The notes beneath the pieces were generated by a model. The model saw only the letters and a program-made list of their open reading frames with translations. It was not told the DNA's origin and did not search any database. 64,000 nucleotides of DNA, taken from Sedimentibacter sp. zth1. GTDB taxonomy: Bacteria > Bacillota > Clostridia > Tissierellales > Sedimentibacteraceae. The stretch spans positions 2,976,001-3,040,000 of the forward strand of contig NZ_CP071445.1 in NCBI RefSeq assembly GCF_017352195.1, given 5' to 3'. A program made the translations under genes and the position numbers. This document shows positions 36,573 to 46,298 of the stretch, piece after piece. Positions within the stretch are counted from its first letter, which is position 1, and the number at the start of each line of letters is the position of its first letter.

Positions 36573-37355
36573 ATGTGTCCATTTATAAACATATTGGGAT
36601 TTAATATTAGTGCATATGCACTTTGTATTTTCATTGGAATTGGTATAGGAACAATTGTTGCCATATCTCGTAATAAAATTAATTACCAACAAAAAGATGA
36701 TATTTTTAATGCGATTTTATATGGAATAATAGGTCTTATGATTGGTGGGAAAATTTTATATTTGGCAATTAATTTTAAAGAGTTACTGCAATATTTGAAA
36801 TCATTTAATGAAAATTTACAAAATCTTTTGGCAATGATGCAAGGTGGTTTTGTTTTTTATAGTGGCTTAATTGGAAGCATAATCGCAATTTATTTATATT
36901 GTAAAAGGTATAAAATAAATTTCTGGAATTTAATAGATACAATAACTCCATCAATTCCACTTGCACATGCGTTTGGAAGATTGGGTTGCTTTTGTGCTGG
37001 TTGTTGTTATGGAAAACCATATCCAAGTCCGATAGGCATGATGTTTAATAATTCAAACGTTGCACCACATGGTATAACTTTGTTTCCAGTTCAGCTTTTA
37101 GAAGCCACTTTAAATTTGATATTATTCATTATATTAATTATATATGGGAGAAAAAAAAGAAAGAATGGCAATATGATATGTTTTTACCTTGTAGCTTATT
37201 CAATAATTAGATTTATTTTAGAATATTTTAGATATGATGAACTAAGAGGTATAATGTTTGGTATATCAACTTCACAATGGATTAGTATACTCATTGTTGT
37301 AGTAGTTGGCTTAAATTTTATAATAAAACACCTAAAAAATAGATATCGCATATAA
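36573..37355 (+). CDS. lgt: Prolipoprotein diacylglyceryl transferase
   Basis: A 260-residue polytopic enzyme that adds diacylglycerol from phosphatidylglycerol to the lipobox Cys of prelipoproteins in the membrane. The family signature is visible in the middle of the protein: HAFGRLGCFCAGCCYGKPY, containing the essential Arg-Leu-Gly. The ATG at 36573 follows GGAGG; a TTG at 36555 overlaps that site. It would act on lipoproteins such as the DUF4358 protein encoded at 43805. Confidence 0.93.
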   Translation: MCPFINILGFNISAYALCIFIGIGIGTIVAISRNKINYQQKDDIFNAILYGIIGLMIGGKILYLAINFKELLQYLKSFNENLQNLLAMMQGGFVFYSGLIGSIIAIYLYCKRYKINFWNLIDTITPSIPLAHAFGRLGCFCAGCCYGKPYPSPIGMMFNNSNVAPHGITLFPVQLLEATLNLILFIILIIYGRKKRKNGNMICFYLVAYSIIRFILEYFRYDELRGIMFGISTSQWISILIVVVVGLNFIIKHLKNRYRI

Positions 37356-37403
37356 TATTTATATTAATATATATAAGAATAAGTTTATAGGAGTTGAGTT
37401 GTT

Positions 37404-38417
37404 ATGAAAAAATTTAATGTTGCAATACTTGGCGCAACTGGCATGGTAGGCCAAGAAATGATTAAAATACTCGAAGAAAGAGATTTTCCAATAAGTAATT
37501 TAAGACCATTGGCAAGTAAAAATAGTTCGGGCAAGAAAATTTTGTTTTGTGATAAACAATATACAGTAGAAGAGGCCAATGAAAATTCATTTAAAAATAT
37601 TGACATAGTTTTGGGAGCAGTTGGAAATGGCCTTAGCAAGATGTTGATGCCATATGCTGTTAAAGAAGGTGCAATTGTTATTGACAACAGTAGTGCATAC
37701 AGGTTAGATGATGATGTACCGCTAATCATACCAGAAATAAATGAAGAGGATTTAAAAAATCACAAAGGAATAATATCTAATCCAAATTGTTCTACAATTA
37801 TTGCACTTGTGGCATTAAATAAATTAAATGAGTTTTCTAAAATTAATAGAATTATAGTTTCTACCTATCAAGCAGTATCGGGTGCAGGTATTGGTGGAAT
37901 AAATGAACTTAAAGAGCAGATAGAAGATTTGTCAAAAGGTATTACTCCAAAGACAAATTTTTTTCAATATCAAATAGCATATAATCTAATACCTCAAATT
38001 GGTAGTTTTGTAGAAGATGGATATACTCAGGAAGAAATGAAAATGCAAAATGAAGGTAGAAAAATACTTCATAATGAAGAACTTAGAGTTAATTGTACAT
38101 GTGTACGTGTGCCAGTATTTAGAAGTCATTCGGAATCTATAACTATAGAAACAGAGAAAGAAATATCAGTTGATATGGCAAAAAAACTTTTGAAAAGAGC
38201 AGAAGGAATAAAATTAGTTGATGATAAAAATGAATTAAAATATCCTATGCCACTTGAAACATCAAATCAAGATTTAGTTTATGTAGGAAGAATAAGAAAA
38301 GATATAAGTAAAGATAATTCTTTATCATTATGGTGTTGTGGTGATCAAATTAGAAAAGGTGCTGCAACCAATGCTGTTCAAATTGCTGAGGCGCTTATAA
38401 CTGAAGGATTAGTATAA
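37404..38417 (+). CDS. asd: Aspartate-semialdehyde dehydrogenase
   Basis: A 337-residue NADP-dependent enzyme making aspartate semialdehyde from aspartyl phosphate. Visible are the N-terminal GATGMVGQEMIKILEERDFP loop, the catalytic Cys in ISNPNCSTI and the active-site His in VFRSHSESI. It feeds lysine, threonine and methionine synthesis and, by way of dihydrodipicolinate, the DpaAB step encoded 7 kb away. AGGAG precedes the start. The weak GGTACCT/AGGTATC dyad with a T-run near 38430-38478 may be its terminator. Confidence 0.96.
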   Translation: MKKFNVAILGATGMVGQEMIKILEERDFPISNLRPLASKNSSGKKILFCDKQYTVEEANENSFKNIDIVLGAVGNGLSKMLMPYAVKEGAIVIDNSSAYRLDDDVPLIIPEINEEDLKNHKGIISNPNCSTIIALVALNKLNEFSKINRIIVSTYQAVSGAGIGGINELKEQIEDLSKGITPKTNFFQYQIAYNLIPQIGSFVEDGYTQEEMKMQNEGRKILHNEELRVNCTCVRVPVFRSHSESITIETEKEISVDMAKKLLKRAEGIKLVDDKNELKYPMPLETSNQDLVYVGRIRKDISKDNSLSLWCCGDQIRKGAATNAVQIAEALITEGLV

Positions 38418-38610
38418 AATATTTGCAAAAATGGTACCTAGAGTATAAAATAGAATGTATGAAAAGGTATCTTTTTTTTGAAAAAACATAGGACAAGCTA
38501 TTTACTACTGGGACAAACATTAGTAGATAAATGACAAATAACATACAATTGGTATATTAAATTTTATAATCATCTAATATGCCAAAATTATTATATAAGG
38601 GAGAAATAAA

Positions 38611-39774
38611 ATGATATTAATAAAAAATGGATATATTAAAACAATGTCTAAAGCAGGTGATATAGAAAACGGACAAATTTTAATAGAAAATGGAAAAATA
38701 AAAGCTATAGGAAAAGATATTAAGACAACAACTGATGTTGAAATTATTGATGCTAAAGGGCTTTTAGTAGCACCTGGTTTTGTAGATGGACACTGCCATA
38801 TTGGAATGTTTGAAGAAGGAATAGGATTTGAGGGAGATGATGGAAACGAAGCTGTTGAACCTGTAACACCACAGTTAAGAGCTATTGATTCTATAAATCC
38901 TATGTGTATTGCATTTGGTGAAGCCTTAAAAGGAGGAGTTACAACAGCAGTAACAGGACCTGGAAGTGCAAACGTTATAGGCGGAACATTTGTAGCTATA
39001 AAAACCTATGGAAAAAGAATTGATAATATGATAATAAAAGATCCAGTAGCGATGAAAATAGCATTTGGCGAAAATCCTAAAAGAGTTTATGATGATCAGC
39101 ATAAATCTCCATCTACTCGTATGGCTACAGCTGCAGTTTTAAGAGAAACACTTTTTGATGCAAGAAACTATTTTGAAGAGTTGGAAGCCTCTAAAGATGA
39201 TCCTGATAAAAAACCTGATTTTGATATGAAAATGGAAGCACTTATACCTGTTCTTAAAAAAGAAATTCCTTTAAAAGCACACGCTCATAGAGCAGATGAT
39301 ATATTTACAGCACTTAGAATTGCAAAGGAATTTGATTTAGATATAACACTTGACCATTGTACAGAGGGTCATATGATAGCAGATGAACTAGCAAAGGAAA
39401 ATAAGCCAGCATTTGTAGGACCTACCCTAAGCGATAAATCTAAATATGAATTAAGAAATTTGACATTTGATACACCTAGAGTTTTAGTTGAAAATGGCTT
39501 GAAAATTGGTATAATAACAGATTCACCTGTTATTCCACTTCAGTATTTAAGTCTTTGTGCAGGTCTTGCAGTTAAAGCAGGTCTAGATGAAGAAGAAGCA
39601 TGGAAAGCAATAACTATAAATCCAGCCGAGATAGTAGGCATAGCAGATAGAGTAGGAAGCTTAGAAGTGGGTAAAGATGCTGATATAGCAATTTTTGAAG
39701 GTAATCCTCTAAAAGATGTGGATTGTAAAACAAAATATACACTTATAGAAGGCAAGGTAGTATATAATAATTAA
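38611..39774 (+). CDS. Metal-dependent amidohydrolase
   Basis: A 387-residue amidohydrolase-superfamily TIM barrel. Metal ligands are seen as GHCHIGMF (residues about 60-67), AHAHRADD, LDHCTEGH and the catalytic Asp in ITDSPVIP. The C-terminal beta-sandwich strand reads GKDADIAIFEGNPL. It belongs to the imidazolonepropionase-like/isoaspartyl-type group of unassigned amidohydrolases; the substrate is not known. GGGAG precedes the ATG. No operon partner is evident. Confidence 0.9.
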   Translation: MILIKNGYIKTMSKAGDIENGQILIENGKIKAIGKDIKTTTDVEIIDAKGLLVAPGFVDGHCHIGMFEEGIGFEGDDGNEAVEPVTPQLRAIDSINPMCIAFGEALKGGVTTAVTGPGSANVIGGTFVAIKTYGKRIDNMIIKDPVAMKIAFGENPKRVYDDQHKSPSTRMATAAVLRETLFDARNYFEELEASKDDPDKKPDFDMKMEALIPVLKKEIPLKAHAHRADDIFTALRIAKEFDLDITLDHCTEGHMIADELAKENKPAFVGPTLSDKSKYELRNLTFDTPRVLVENGLKIGIITDSPVIPLQYLSLCAGLAVKAGLDEEEAWKAITINPAEIVGIADRVGSLEVGKDADIAIFEGNPLKDVDCKTKYTLIEGKVVYNN

Positions 39775-39951
39775 TTTATCATTTATGAAATAAGTATAAT
39801 TTTTGTCTTGAAATAACACAATCTAAAATAGTAAATTGCATAATTTGATAAAAACTTTATGATAATAATAATGCAACACTCAAAATATCTTGATAAAATA
39901 GGAAAATTGTGATAATTTATACTCAAACAGTTTTAATAGAGGTATACTTAT

Positions 39952-40728
39952 ATGAATAAATTAAAAAACAAAATTGGTGTTTTTGATTCAGGACTTGGTG
40001 GAATAAGTGTTTTAAAAGAATTAGTTAAGCTAATGCCAAATGAAGAATATATATATTATGGTGATTCATTAAATGCACCTTATGGAATAAAAAGTAAAAA
40101 TAAAATATTAGAAAGATGTCTAAAAATCTGTGATTTTTTGATTGAAACTGGAGTTAAAGCAATTGTTGTTGCATGCAATACTGCTACAAGCGCCACAATA
40201 GATATATTGAGACAAACATATAAAGATATACCAATTATAGGTATGGAACCAGCGTTGAAGGTTGCCGCATACAACAAAGTAAATAATAATATTATAGTTA
40301 TGGCAACTCAATTAACATTAAATGAAGAAAAATTCAAATTATTAATGAAAATGCACAGTGATAAAAATACTATAATAAAAATGCCATGTCCGGAATTAGT
40401 TGAAATTGTAGAACATAATAAACTAGATGAAATTGAATTAGTAAATAATACAATTAATAATTATTTCAAGAATATAAACTTAGAGGATATTGATAGTATT
40501 GTTTTGGGGTGTACTCATTTTGTGTTTTATAAATATATAATTAAAAATATTGTTTTTGAAAAAACAAATATTATAGATGGTAACAATGGAACTGCAAGGC
40601 ATCTAAAGAATGTTCTAAGAGAAAATGATTTGTTACGTAATAACAAAAATATTGGCAATATTCAATATTTTAATTCAAGTAGTGATGAAAATTATATAAA
40701 GTTATCCAAAAAGCTATTTAGCATATAA
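39952..40728 (+). CDS. murI: Glutamate racemase
   Basis: A 258-residue cofactor-independent racemase producing D-glutamate for peptidoglycan. Both catalytic Cys regions are present: VVACNTATSAT (about residues 72-82) and VLGCTHFVFY (about 184-193), together with the N-terminal GVFDSGLGGISVLKEL signature. Length is standard. The ribosome site AGAGG is moderate. It is followed by a 307-bp gap containing a doubtful short ORF. Confidence 0.95.
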   Translation: MNKLKNKIGVFDSGLGGISVLKELVKLMPNEEYIYYGDSLNAPYGIKSKNKILERCLKICDFLIETGVKAIVVACNTATSATIDILRQTYKDIPIIGMEPALKVAAYNKVNNNIIVMATQLTLNEEKFKLLMKMHSDKNTIIKMPCPELVEIVEHNKLDEIELVNNTINNYFKNINLEDIDSIVLGCTHFVFYKYIIKNIVFEKTNIIDGNNGTARHLKNVLRENDLLRNNKNIGNIQYFNSSSDENYIKLSKKLFSI

Positions 40729-40738
40729 AACATATTTA

Positions 40739-40903
40739 ATGATTGATTTATTTATAAATAATATAAAAAAGCTTTTTAAAAAAATTAGAAATACTTTTTT
40801 ATTTGGGAAAACATATATTAAAAAGAATTTTCCTGAAAAATATGGGCAAAATAGAGATGAAACTGTTGAAAATCCATATAATAATATAAATTATCATCAA
40901 TAG
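40739..40903 (+). CDS. Possible small basic protein, doubtful
   Basis: A 54-codon frame from ATG to TAG right after murI, starting MIDLFINNIKKLFKKI. It would be an amphipathic, Lys-rich N-terminus with a hydrophilic Asn-rich tail. No Shine-Dalgarno sequence is visible, and base composition is no different from intergenic DNA, so coding is uncertain. Rest of the 307-bp gap: nothing else recognised. Confidence 0.25.
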   Translation: MIDLFINNIKKLFKKIRNTFLFGKTYIKKNFPEKYGQNRDETVENPYNNINYHQ

Positions 40904-41035
40904 TTTATGTAGGTTTATTTAATAATATAAATGAGGTGATAATTTTTTTATTGCGATTTTTGTAAAAAAAGCTTGCAATATATCTGAAAAAAGATTAGAC
41001 TAACATGTGGATTTTTATTTGAAAGAAGGAAAAGA

Positions 41036-42868
41036 ATGAAAAATAAAATTATAAATATAGCAGTAATAGCACACGTTGACGCAGGAAAATCAACTTTAGT
41101 TGATGCTTTTTTGCAACAGAGTGGTGTATTTAGAGAAAACCAAGAATTAGTTGACTGTGTTATGGATAGCAATGACATAGAACGTGAAAGAGGAATTACA
41201 ATATATTCAAAAAATTGTTCAATTATGCATAACGATATAAAAATTAATATCGTTGATACACCTGGACATGCTGACTTCTCATCTGAAGTTGAGCGTATTA
41301 TGAAAACTGTTGATACAGTTATTTTGTTAGTTGATTCAATAGAAGGCCCTATGCCTCAGACAAGATTTGTTTTACAAAAATCACTAGAACTTGGCTTAAG
41401 ACCTATTTTATTTATAAATAAAATAGACAAAAAGAATAACAGAGCCGAAGAAGTAGTAAATATGGTATTCGATTTATTTGTAGAATTAGATGCTACAGAT
41501 GAGCAAATTGATTTTCCAGTATTATATGGTATTGCAAAAAATGGTATTGCTCAATATGAATTAGAAGATGAAGGAAAGGATATCACTCCTTTATTCGAAA
41601 CAATAGTAAAACATGTTAGTCCTTACCCAGACAAAGATAATGAATCTTTGCAATTACAAGTTTCTTCACTTGCTTATGATGATTATATAGGAAGACTTGG
41701 AGTTGGAAGAGTATCTACGGGTAGTATAAAAGAAGGTCAAACAGTTGCAGTTTGCAAGGTTGATGGAACTGTAATAAAACAGAAAGTTAGCGGTTTGTTT
41801 GTTTATCAAGGATTGAAAAGAATAGCTGTTAAAGAAGCAGTAAGTGGAGATATAGTAGTAGTTGCTGGTTTGGCAGACATTTCAATAGGTGAAACAATTT
41901 GTAGTAGTGATAACCCATTGCCAATGGAACACATAAGTATAGAAGAACCAACATTATCTATGAACTTTTTAATCAATACATCACCTTTTGTTGGTAAGAG
42001 TGGTAAGTTTGTAACTACAAGACACTTAAGAGCAAGACTTAATAAGGAACTTGAAGTTAACGTAGGATTAAGGGTTGAAGAACTTGAAAATGCTGTTGAC
42101 GGATTTAAAGTTTCAGGTAGAGGTGAGCTACATCTTTCAATATTACTTGAAAATATGAGAAGAGAAGGATATGAAGTTTCAGTATCAAGACCTGAAGTTA
42201 TACTTCATAGAGAAGATGGAGTAGTTAAAGAACCAGTTGAGAGAGTAATAATTAGTGCTCCTGAAGAATATTCAGGAACTATAATCAATAAGCTTAATCT
42301 AAGAAAAGGCATGATGGAATCTATGGCTCCAGATGGAAACTATATTAAAATAGAATACTTAGTGCCAACAAGAGGGTTATTAGGTTATAGAACAGAGCTT
42401 GTTAATGATACAAGAGGACAAGGTACAATGGTTAGAAGTTTTGATCGTTATGAAAAATACAAAGGTGAAATACCTCAAAGAACAAATGGTGTGTTAATTT
42501 CTAGTGACAAAGGTGAGTCTATAGCGTACTCATTGTCTAATCTTGAAGATAGAGGAATATTATTTGTATGTCCAGGTGAAAAAGTTTATGAAGGTATGGT
42601 TATTGGAATGAACAATCGTGATGATGATATGACTGTAAATCCTTGTAGAGGTAAAAAGTTAACTAATACTCGTTCATCTAGTTCGGATGATTCGGTTAAA
42701 TTAGCTCCACCAAAAGTTTTGACACTTGAAGAAGCATTGGAATTTATCAATGATGATGAGTTGGTAGAAGTTACACCAGATGCAATTAGAATTAGGAAAA
42801 GATTCTTGAGTGAAATTGAAAGAAGAAAAAATGCAAATAAAGCAAAAAGAGCTGTAACAATAGAATAA
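41036..42868 (+). CDS. typA: Ribosome-associated GTPase TypA/BipA
   Basis: A 610-residue translational GTPase. G-motifs are AHVDAGKSTLVDAF (P-loop), RGITIYSKN (switch), DTPGHADF and NKIDKKNN. EF-G-like domain II, domains III and V and the BipA-specific C-terminal region (TRGLLGYRTEL) follow in order. It acts in ribosome assembly and stress adaptation. GAAGGA precedes the ATG. Confidence 0.97.
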   Translation: MKNKIINIAVIAHVDAGKSTLVDAFLQQSGVFRENQELVDCVMDSNDIERERGITIYSKNCSIMHNDIKINIVDTPGHADFSSEVERIMKTVDTVILLVDSIEGPMPQTRFVLQKSLELGLRPILFINKIDKKNNRAEEVVNMVFDLFVELDATDEQIDFPVLYGIAKNGIAQYELEDEGKDITPLFETIVKHVSPYPDKDNESLQLQVSSLAYDDYIGRLGVGRVSTGSIKEGQTVAVCKVDGTVIKQKVSGLFVYQGLKRIAVKEAVSGDIVVVAGLADISIGETICSSDNPLPMEHISIEEPTLSMNFLINTSPFVGKSGKFVTTRHLRARLNKELEVNVGLRVEELENAVDGFKVSGRGELHLSILLENMRREGYEVSVSRPEVILHREDGVVKEPVERVIISAPEEYSGTIINKLNLRKGMMESMAPDGNYIKIEYLVPTRGLLGYRTELVNDTRGQGTMVRSFDRYEKYKGEIPQRTNGVLISSDKGESIAYSLSNLEDRGILFVCPGEKVYEGMVIGMNNRDDDMTVNPCRGKKLTNTRSSSSDDSVKLAPPKVLTLEEALEFINDDELVEVTPDAIRIRKRFLSEIERRKNANKAKRAVTIE

Positions 42869-42890
42869 ATTAAGCAATGAGCAGTTATAA

Positions 42891-42925
42891 GATAAAAGAC
42901 GATGAGGAATTCATCGTCTTTTATC
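42891..42925 (+). terminator. Terminator of typA
   Basis: A 15-bp perfect stem (GATAAAAGACGATGA with TCATCGTCTTTTATC) and a 5-nt loop. Confidence 0.85.
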
Positions 42926-43025
42926 TATTATGAAAACAATTCAAATTTATTTACAATAAATGGTTAAAATGCCATAATGCAATTTGCTGCTTTAAATATA
43001 CAAATAAAAAAAGGAGAACTGTATT

Positions 43026-43712
43026 ATGAAATACAAAGCTATTTTTTTTGACAGAGATAACACATTACTTTATTTTAATCCAGAAAAGTTTAGGTGGAGA
43101 AATGAAAAAATCAAAGAATGGACAGGTAATGATTATAATCTGAGTTATGATAAAATGATTGAGATTTTTAGTAGAGCAGGATATCCAGCAGGTGGGATAA
43201 AAAGCATAGAACAGGAAAAATTAATATTTAGAAATTTCTACAATGAGCTTTTAAAAGAATTTGGTGTAAAAAACAATATGGATGAGAAGTCTAAAATATT
43301 GTTTGATGAGTTGTGGTGCAATAATAATAGTCTGTTATTTGAAGAAGTTGTCGAAATTCTTGAATATTTTAAACAAAGAGGGTATAAACTAGGTGTGATA
43401 AGCGATACATCACCATCATTACAATTAACTATTGAACAGGCTGGAATTTCAAAATATTTTGATAGCTATACATGCAGTGATTTAGTGGGTGTTTCGAAAC
43501 CAGATCCATTAATATACAATACGGCTTTAAAAACACTAGATGTTAAAGCAGAGGAAAGCATATATGTTGATGATTATGATGTAGAAGCTGATGGGGCAAG
43601 AAACTTAGGCTTTTTATCATTTCATATTGATAGATCAGGAAAAAAAGAAACTGAGTGGGATATTAAATCTTTAAAAGAGATAATATATTATTTAGAAGAA
43701 CATACAAATTAA
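43026..43712 (+). CDS. HAD family hydrolase
   Basis: A 228-residue haloacid-dehalogenase-fold phosphatase. Motif I is FFDRDNTLLYF, with the nucleophile Asp near residue 9; motif II Ser/Thr is in GVISDTSPS; motif III Lys in GVSKPDPLIY; motif IV acid pair in YVDDYDVEADG. A helical C1 cap lies between motifs I and II. The build suits a small phosphatase of phosphoglycolate-phosphatase type, but the substrate is unknown. GGAGAA precedes the ATG. Confidence 0.9.
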   Translation: MKYKAIFFDRDNTLLYFNPEKFRWRNEKIKEWTGNDYNLSYDKMIEIFSRAGYPAGGIKSIEQEKLIFRNFYNELLKEFGVKNNMDEKSKILFDELWCNNNSLLFEEVVEILEYFKQRGYKLGVISDTSPSLQLTIEQAGISKYFDSYTCSDLVGVSKPDPLIYNTALKTLDVKAEESIYVDDYDVEADGARNLGFLSFHIDRSGKKETEWDIKSLKEIIYYLEEHTN

Positions 43713-43804
43713 GATTTGAATATAAAAAATTTCATGAAACCTTACAGCATATTAAGCGTCTATATAATTAAACTATAATTTAATACATAAATATGGAGGT
43801 TTAC

Positions 43805-44374
43805 ATGAAAAAATTATTAACAACTATTTTATTAATAATAATTATTATAAGCTTAACGAGTTGTACTCAAGGTAAAAATGAAAATAATCATGATAATTCG
43901 CAACTCAATCCAGATAATGATATTGAATATAAAAATGACTTAGATAATGATAAACAAGACAATATAAAATATGAAAATAGGCTAGCAGAGATTATAGCTA
44001 AAAACAGATTGCCTGAGGAAAATGAAGTATTAGATATTGTAACTAAAAAAGATGACCATATGGCAGAAATTATTTTTGAGGTATTAGCTATTGACGAAGA
44101 AGATTTAGAGGAATATGCAATTAGCTTATCTTCTATGAATATTAAAGCATATTGTGTTGGAATAATTAAACCAACAAATGAAAAAAAAGTTGAAGTAAAG
44201 AAATCACTTCAATTATATAAGGAAAATCAAATGAAAAATTTTGAAAAGTATCTAACTGTTCAATACAATATAGCAAAAAATGCAATTATTACAGAAATAG
44301 GAGATTATGTTGTTATAGTAATGTCTGAAGATTATAAGATATTAAATAAAAATATAGAAAAATCTTTAAAATAA
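43805..44374 (+). CDS. DUF4358 lipoprotein
   Basis: A 189-residue protein with a lipoprotein signal peptide (hydrophobic LLIIIIISLTSC, lipobox Cys at about residue 21) and a DUF4358 domain (residues about 90-185, for example AYCVGIIKPTNEKKVEVKK). Located on the outer face of the membrane; the function of the family is not known. The ATG at 43805 is chosen because the frame's earlier ATG overlaps the GGAGGT ribosome site. Confidence 0.8.
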   Translation: MKKLLTTILLIIIIISLTSCTQGKNENNHDNSQLNPDNDIEYKNDLDNDKQDNIKYENRLAEIIAKNRLPEENEVLDIVTKKDDHMAEIIFEVLAIDEEDLEEYAISLSSMNIKAYCVGIIKPTNEKKVEVKKSLQLYKENQMKNFEKYLTVQYNIAKNAIITEIGDYVVIVMSEDYKILNKNIEKSLK

Positions 44375-44479
44375 ATTAGGAAACGAGCAAACACATACAT
44401 ATATAAGTTTGATCGTTTTTATATTATAATGGGTCGATTTATATATTCATAAAAAAATAAAAATTTTTTAAATATCATA

Positions 44480-44546
44480 TTGACAAAACAATTATAAAGT
44501 AGTATCTTATATTTAGTGATTAGCACTCATGCTAATCGAGTGCTAA
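44480..44546 (+). promoter_or_regulatory. hrcA operon promoter and CIRCE operator
   Basis: TTGACA (44480-44485), 17 bp, TATCTT (44503-44508). The exact CIRCE inverted repeat TTAGCACTC-N9-GAGTGCTAA lies at 44520-44546. HrcA bound here represses the operon until heat shock. Confidence 0.95.
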
Positions 44547-44563
44547 CAAAAGAGGTGATTAAA

Positions 44564-45640
44564 ATGTCATTGGATAAGCGAAAAATTAACATTTTAAAAG
44601 CTATAATTGGGAGCTACATTGAAAGCGGTGAGGCAATAGGATCAAGAACTATTTCCAAAAAGTATGAATTAGGTGTTAGCCCAGCAACTATTAGAAATGA
44701 AATGTCAGATCTTGAGGAAATGGGATTTTTGATACAGCCACATACATCATCTGGAAGAATTCCTACTGATAAAGCGTATAGATATTATGTTGATAATTTT
44801 AAGAAAGGTTTTATAAAACCAATTGATTTAGTTAATATCAACGATATCAAAAAAATTATACAAGATGAAGTTCAGGAAATGGATTTAATTCTAAAAAATT
44901 CAGTTAGAATGCTTTCACAATTTACAAAGTATACATCATTTATTATAGCGCCACGGACGAAAAAATCTGTAGTTACTAGAATTCAACTGATTCCAGTTGG
45001 CTTTAATAAGGTTTTGATGGTTATCATACTAAATAACAATACTGTTAGACAAGGTATGGTTAGGCTAAATAAACCAATACCTTTTGAGCATATGGATAAG
45101 ATATCAAATATATTAACAGAGAGACTCAATGGATTTAAGCTTGAAGATATAAACAATAATTTAAAAAAATCAATAATCAATGATATTTACGGAATAAAAG
45201 AAAATATTAGTGATGCAATATGCGATTTGATGCCTTATTTGGTAAATCAAGTAACAGCTGTTGAAGATGTAAATGTATATTCGGATGGAGTTGAAAATAT
45301 ACTGGACTTTCCTGAGTATAGTGATCCTGTTAAGGCTAAAGAGTTCATGTCATTTCTCTCTAATAAAGAATCTGTTGCAAAATTAGTGCAAGAGATAGGG
45401 ATGCATGATATTGATATAAGAATTGGTCATGAAAACCCATATAAAGAATTAAAAGATTGCAGTTTAATAACTGCGACATATAAATTCAATGGAAAGACAA
45501 TTGGTAAAATTGGTGTAATTGGACCTACGAGAATGGATTATGAAAGTGTGATTAACACAGTAAAAGCAATGTCAGAGGCAATGAATGAAATAATTGACAA
45601 TAACTTTTCTGACAAAACCAAGGAGGACATAGATGGCTAA
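44564..45640 (+). CDS. hrcA: Heat-inducible transcription repressor HrcA
   Basis: A 358-residue repressor of class I heat-shock genes. The N-terminal winged helix contains GSRTISKKYELGVSPATIRNE and GRIPTDKAYRYYVD; a GAF-like and dimerisation region follows. It binds CIRCE upstream, with GroEL as activity partner in the known model. I start at the ATG at 44564 after AGAGGTGAT; an earlier frame extension runs into CIRCE and is unlikely. It overlaps grpE by 8 bp. Confidence 0.96.
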   Translation: MSLDKRKINILKAIIGSYIESGEAIGSRTISKKYELGVSPATIRNEMSDLEEMGFLIQPHTSSGRIPTDKAYRYYVDNFKKGFIKPIDLVNINDIKKIIQDEVQEMDLILKNSVRMLSQFTKYTSFIIAPRTKKSVVTRIQLIPVGFNKVLMVIILNNNTVRQGMVRLNKPIPFEHMDKISNILTERLNGFKLEDINNNLKKSIINDIYGIKENISDAICDLMPYLVNQVTAVEDVNVYSDGVENILDFPEYSDPVKAKEFMSFLSNKESVAKLVQEIGMHDIDIRIGHENPYKELKDCSLITATYKFNGKTIGKIGVIGPTRMDYESVINTVKAMSEAMNEIIDNNFSDKTKEDIDG

Positions 45641-46265
45641 GAAAGAAAAAAATGGTAATATTATGGAAGATAAAGATAACGAAAAAAATATTGCTAATGA
45701 ATCATCTAATACTGAAAACAAAAAATTAGAAAATGAGGACATTAAAGTTGAAGAAAATAGAGATACTAAAGAAACTTCAAATGATAATGGTGAACAGAAA
45801 AAAGAATCTAACGAAGTGGATAGCTTAAAAGAAGAGCTTCAAACTTCAAATAATAAATTAGTTAGGTTACAAGCAGATTTTTTAAATTATAAAGCTAGAA
45901 CAGAGAAAGAAAAGTTTGCTACATACTCAAATGCAGTAGCAGATGTAGCTAAAGATATGTTGCCAATAATAGATAATTTAGAAAGAGCTATTGAATCTGC
46001 TGACAAAAATTCAAGTGACGAAGTTAAGAATTTTAATAATGGAGTAAAAATGATTTATGAACAGTTTTTAGATATCCTACATAAAAAAGGCTTAGCGGAA
46101 ATTGAAGCATTAGATAAGAAATTTGACCCTAATTTTCATTCGGGCATAGCATTTGAAGCAGTAGATGATAAAGAAGAAGATACAATTATAGAAGTATTTC
46201 AAAAAGGTTATGTTGTAAATGAAAAAGTTATTCGACCAAGCATGGTTAAAATATCAAAAAAATAA
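45633..46265 (+). CDS. grpE: Nucleotide exchange factor GrpE
   Basis: A 210-residue GrpE. A long acidic, Asn/Lys/Glu-rich N-terminal region (residues 1-70) is followed by the coiled-coil dimer helix and the C-terminal beta-domain, with the GrpE signature seen in KGYVVNEKVIRPSMVKISK. It releases ADP from DnaK. Start AAGGAGGAC; its first codons overlap hrcA. Second gene of the operon. Confidence 0.96.
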   Translation: MAKKEKNGNIMEDKDNEKNIANESSNTENKKLENEDIKVEENRDTKETSNDNGEQKKESNEVDSLKEELQTSNNKLVRLQADFLNYKARTEKEKFATYSNAVADVAKDMLPIIDNLERAIESADKNSSDEVKNFNNGVKMIYEQFLDILHKKGLAEIEALDKKFDPNFHSGIAFEAVDDKEEDTIIEVFQKGYVVNEKVIRPSMVKISKK

Positions 46266-46298
46266 AATTAACATATTGAGTTTTAGGAGGTTTTTAAA

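Noticed and set aside
44516-44563. Longer N-terminus for HrcA
   Set aside because: The extension translates the CIRCE operator and lacks a ribosome site; the ATG at 44564 has one.
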